From Liolophura sinensis (Eukaryota > Mollusca > Polyplacophora > Chitonida > Chitonidae): a DNA stretch of 64,000 nucleotides. Shown piece by piece: positions 60,241 to 64,000 of this stretch. A program made the position numbers and the translations under genes. The notes beneath the pieces were generated by a model. The model saw only the letters and a program-made list of their open reading frames with translations. It was not told where the DNA came from and searched no databases. Within the stretch, counting starts at the first letter, position 1. Every line of letters begins with the position of its first letter. Location of the stretch: contig NC_088295.1 of NCBI RefSeq assembly GCF_032854445.1, positions 1,678,501-1,742,500 on the forward strand, in the 5' to 3' direction.

Positions 60241-62178
60241 GGATTACATAGGATAGAAGGGGCTGCCATCCAAATGTACCAGCAATCCAGGACGTACCGT
60301 TTGAGACATTCGGCAGCTAAATGGGCTATAAAGCAAACCTAGCGGATTAGCCAAAGGCCGAACATTCCCTGGTATGTCACCTTTAAGCAGCAAAAGGTGT
60401 GTAATTGAAACGACAAATAGGGTGGCCTAGTAGTGGTGACAGAGTAAATTTACCGGCTGAGGTTGATATCACTGTCTGCTAGAGGCCTCTGGTTTACCTC
60501 GCTGCTATCTACATTGTCCAGACAACCAGGTACGAGGAGGGCCTACACGTTCATGTCGTCACTTCTAACGTACAGCCCGCTAGCTTTCACCACAAGATAA
60601 CCACGTCCACACACCCACACTTTATGGCGGCTTCTCCTCCGTCTGTCAGACTACCACAAAATGATAGCATTCACGAAAAGTGCGAAACATGAACAAAATA
60701 TGTACCAGACGCTAACTATGGAGGCTTAAGGCAATCTTGGTAGCTTCTATATAATAGGAAAATATTCTGTAAGAATACGGGCCTACAATATGTAGATCTA
60801 GAATGTCGGCAAGTGTTCTGATATTAGCTATACTTAATATATCGTTCAGACTTAGCAATATCAGTATATAGATATTCTTTCTGCCTATGTGCCATTCGGA
60901 AGAAAGGAGTTGAACCATCGAAATTTCACAATGATAAATCGAAAAGCTTGGAGATGGAAGCTTTTTATAGTGTCTTGTAATCCTTGGGGAAGCGTTACAA
61001 TAGTAAATCTGTTTGTGAGATCTGCCCACGGACCATTCTTACCTGATCCCATCACCCCACCCCCGCCCCCAAAACGATTAGCTGTCCGCACCGACAGGTG
61101 TGAAACCATTGTCCCCTGTGCTAACACCTCTCATCCGCTCGCCCTTTTCTCCTCCGAGAACGCTGGTCATTTCCTTTACAACAACTTCTCTTTAATGTCC
61201 GTCAGGAACAATGCCTTTGTATTGCTGTCTTTTGATCGGCAGAAAATACTAACTGCTTCCAATCATTATCAGACACTTGAGTTGAGAAAGGGACCATCCC
61301 TAGTCCTTCACCAATCCACTCATTTCAACCTGACGGGTGCCCTGCCTTCTTCACACGACCCCTTACCTGTCCAGACAGAGCCTTTACTGACTTTAACAGG
61401 CAATAGAATCTGACCAAAGTTGATGTACTACTCCAGGCTAATAAGCGACACTGTAATAAGCGACACTGTAACAGCCGCTTTGTTATTTGCACCAGAAAAG
61501 GCCACTTTAGCTTTGCGGAATTCGGTTTGTAAAAAGGACATCGCATGTGCCCCGATGTGCCTCGGAGAAAAATTCAATTGCTGCAAGATAAAAGTGTCCA
61601 TATATAACTCATGTTGAAAATCGAGCAACTGGTTGGCAGCTGTGGGATAACCAAATGTCACACTACTATGTTAATTAATCCTACTCTTCTGTGACAAGAT
61701 TTGCAACATTCTTCGACATCTACACCACGATAGATAATCAGTATTTGTATCATGGAATTAACATTTCTTCACTGCATTCCTTACAATGAAATAACTGATA
61801 TATTTCCTGATTGACTATGTGGTGTTTAGAAGGGAAGGTTTCGAATTCAAGACGAAATGTGTGCAAGTTACAGTCAGAATTTGGGGATACGTCTGCCTGG
61901 TCTTCTCTCTGTATTCATGGCGGCTACGATAGGTTCGGTTGTCCCTCCGTCTATCTTTCATGTTTTATGTTTCCCCTGAGTAATGGTATATCTGATGGAA
62001 CTGTCACAGGCCCCCAGTTCTGGCCGGTGGTCCCGGCTTGGTGGTCTTAACAAGCCCAGAAACAGGTATCACTAACACGACAAATGTGTGCACACTTACT
62101 TCTGTCCATGGCGCTATTGTTGGGCAGGTGTTAGCCGATAAGATGGCCAGATAAGATAAGATAGTATAGCGAACGGTA

Positions 62179-62602
62179 CATGTGTCGCTCGGTAGACCGC
62201 CTTGTTGCCTGTATTATCTTGTCAGACGCGTGCGTTACACGGGCTGTCTGATTGTCGTACATGTACATGTGTCGCTCGGTAGACCGCCTTGTTGCCTGTA
62301 TTATCTTGTCAGACGCGTGCGTTACACGGGCTGTCTGATTGTCGTACATGTACATGTGTCGCTCGGTAGACCGCCTTGTTGCCTGTATTATCTTGTCAGA
62401 CGCGTGCGTTACACGGGCTGTCTGATTGTCGTACATGTACATATGTCGCTCGGTAGACCGCCTTGTTGCCTGTATTATCTTGTCAGACGCGTGCGTTACA
62501 CGGGCTGTCTGATTGTCGTACATGTACATATGTCGCTCGGTAGACCGCCTTGTTGCCTGTATTATCTTGTCAGACGCGTGCGTTACACGGGCTGTCTGAT
62601 TG
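62179..62602. repeat. Minisatellite, 87-bp unit, 5 nearly perfect copies
   Basis: atgtgtcgctcggtagaccg starts at 62180 and 62267 and then every 87 bp. Only an atgtgt/atatgt difference was seen between copies. The unit is CpG-rich with an ACGCGT site. 87 = 29 codons, so both strands stay open (154 and 173 codons). Confidence 0.96.
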
Positions 62603-64000
62603 GATTCACTGATAACACTGATAACTATTACATTACACGTCAATGAAACCATTACACCGGAACTAGGGATTTACAGCACGGCTTATTAAGCTGTCTTCAT
62701 CTTACGAAGGCTGCAGATTCTCATTTCTCTGTTACCTGGCCTATCATCGTCTGGTAACATACGCGCATGGTTTCGTCAAGGGCGGGAATACCGACAGGCG
62801 TAGGTGTACAGTACTCTCCAGGAACTCTCCATGGCATCTTCTGTTACAAATACTTTGAAGACCTGAACTAGTCAATTGTCAAAACCGCGATTTTCATACT
62901 GAGCTGTCATCGGGACACGATGTCAACACCACAGCTGTAGAGAACATACCTTATAATTATGGTGGAGATATACTCGAACCTAGTATGGAGTCATTACGGT
63001 TTGTGGTATTTTTGACCTAGCCATTAAACTCGGATGCCGTGTTAGACTGTGTACTCGGTATCGTCATACGTTCGTATAAAGATGAGAAAAGAATGCGATT
63101 TAATCCGCCTGTTTCAACGCCATATTGTTCACACATAGTTTGGTAGTGAGCATATTCCTTAACAAATTCTTCTCTCCCAGTGTGTCTCCGATTTTGTCAA
63201 TTAAGTCATTTTCACATTCCCGTGGCTGTAATGTTGTACCTAGCCAATGTAAAGCAGAAAAGAGGTAGGTGTAAACAGATATGGCCTGATTAACAGTAAT
63301 GCTCACTTGCCGTTTGGGATCCTCTACTCGGCGGGAGAGATTCTTTTTGATCCTATTTTATGATGTTCATTCTGCACGAGTTTGCCAGAGTGAGTACTCG
63401 ACTGTGTTCATTCACATGGAAAGGCTATCCCAATACTACACAGACATTCAGCATTCTAGCCCTGATGGCCAAACGTGTTGCAGGCTTGTTGGCCACTGTG
63501 TTGTCGCAATAGAGCGTAAACCAGCGATTTGTGGTAAACTCAAAATTCATTTTACCCTCTCTTACAATGGGAAGCGGGATAAAGGGGAAGTCACCGCTGG
63601 AGGTCCGGGGGTCAGTGTGTCAACTTCAATGCTTTTGTCGTAACTGTCTAACACAGCTCTCGTAACCAGCTGACTTCGCTCTCTTCAACGCCGAGATTAT
63701 GTCATCATTACATTGTCAAATCTGAGATGCTCTTCCCTGTAATTTGCCGCTAGTCCAAACTGCAGTACCCTGTGTTACAGACCGTTTAACTCACGTGTTT
63801 TAACGCTATGCTGTACACAGGCGTAAGTTGCCCCTACTGTATATCACCTAAAGATTATATAGCATTTTTTGAATGATTGATTCGACCATTTTATAGGACC
63901 ACCGAAGAGTTAGTTTCTTATCAGAAAACCTTCATTGTTGGTGTGTATCATTTTAATTCCTTCATTTCCTCTAAACGTGCATTTTTACATACAAAACTTT

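Noticed and set aside
60889-61413. 174-codon frame in the netrin intron
   Set aside because: Begins with GTG, not ATG, and has no recognisable motif. Proline run comes from a C-rich stretch.
62131-62652. 154- and 173-codon frames on opposite strands
   Set aside because: 87-bp array artefact.

Overview
Eukaryotic (metazoan) genomic DNA, most likely from a mollusc or another lophotrochozoan. The support is: genes split by GT-AG introns, an ependymin-related gene and a netrin gene, SINE-like dispersed repeats with (AAAT)n or (CACT)n tails of a kind common in molluscan genomes, Tc1/mariner, hAT and Penelope-like transposon remnants, and extremely abundant minisatellites. The species cannot be fixed from the sequence alone.

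Only two host genes can be supported. (1) A complete six-exon ependymin-related gene on the + strand (ATG 27566, stop 33208-33210, poly(A) signal 33350) encodes a 221-residue secreted protein. Its third intron is swollen by a 3.1 kb minisatellite. (2) The first coding exon of a netrin gene on the + strand (ATG 53151, splice donor 54211) encodes a signal peptide, the whole laminin N-terminal domain and the first laminin-EGF repeat. The remaining netrin exons lie beyond the window, so everything from 54211 to 64000 is read as intron 1.

Layout: 1-2.9 kb, no recognisable gene; 3.0-9.4 kb, six minisatellite arrays; 9.4-14.5 kb, mostly unique with one small array; 14.5-20.8 kb, a 35/42-bp array and a Penelope-like element whose reverse-transcriptase region has been replaced by about 3.1 kb of a 41-bp minisatellite made from its own coding sequence; 21-25.7 kb, SINEs, a 29-bp array and a palindromic GC-rich block; 26-27.2 kb, a 50-bp array; 27.5-33.4 kb, the ependymin-related gene; 33.7-41.4 kb, three arrays and a dispersed element carrying two nested SINE insertions; 41.5-42.9 kb, a dead Tc1 transposon; 43.4-45.4 kb, a dead hAT transposon; 45.9-46.1 kb, a foldback element; 46.6-50.4 kb, dispersed repeats; 50.4-53.1 kb, netrin upstream region; 53.1-54.2 kb, netrin exon; 54.2-64 kb, netrin intron with more arrays.

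By hand tally roughly 17-18 kb (over a quarter) of the window is tandemly repeated with unit lengths of 15-87 bp. Most long open reading frames here are by-products of such arrays, not genes. No prokaryotic features (operons, CRISPR, RBS) are present. The two host genes have no evident functional link.
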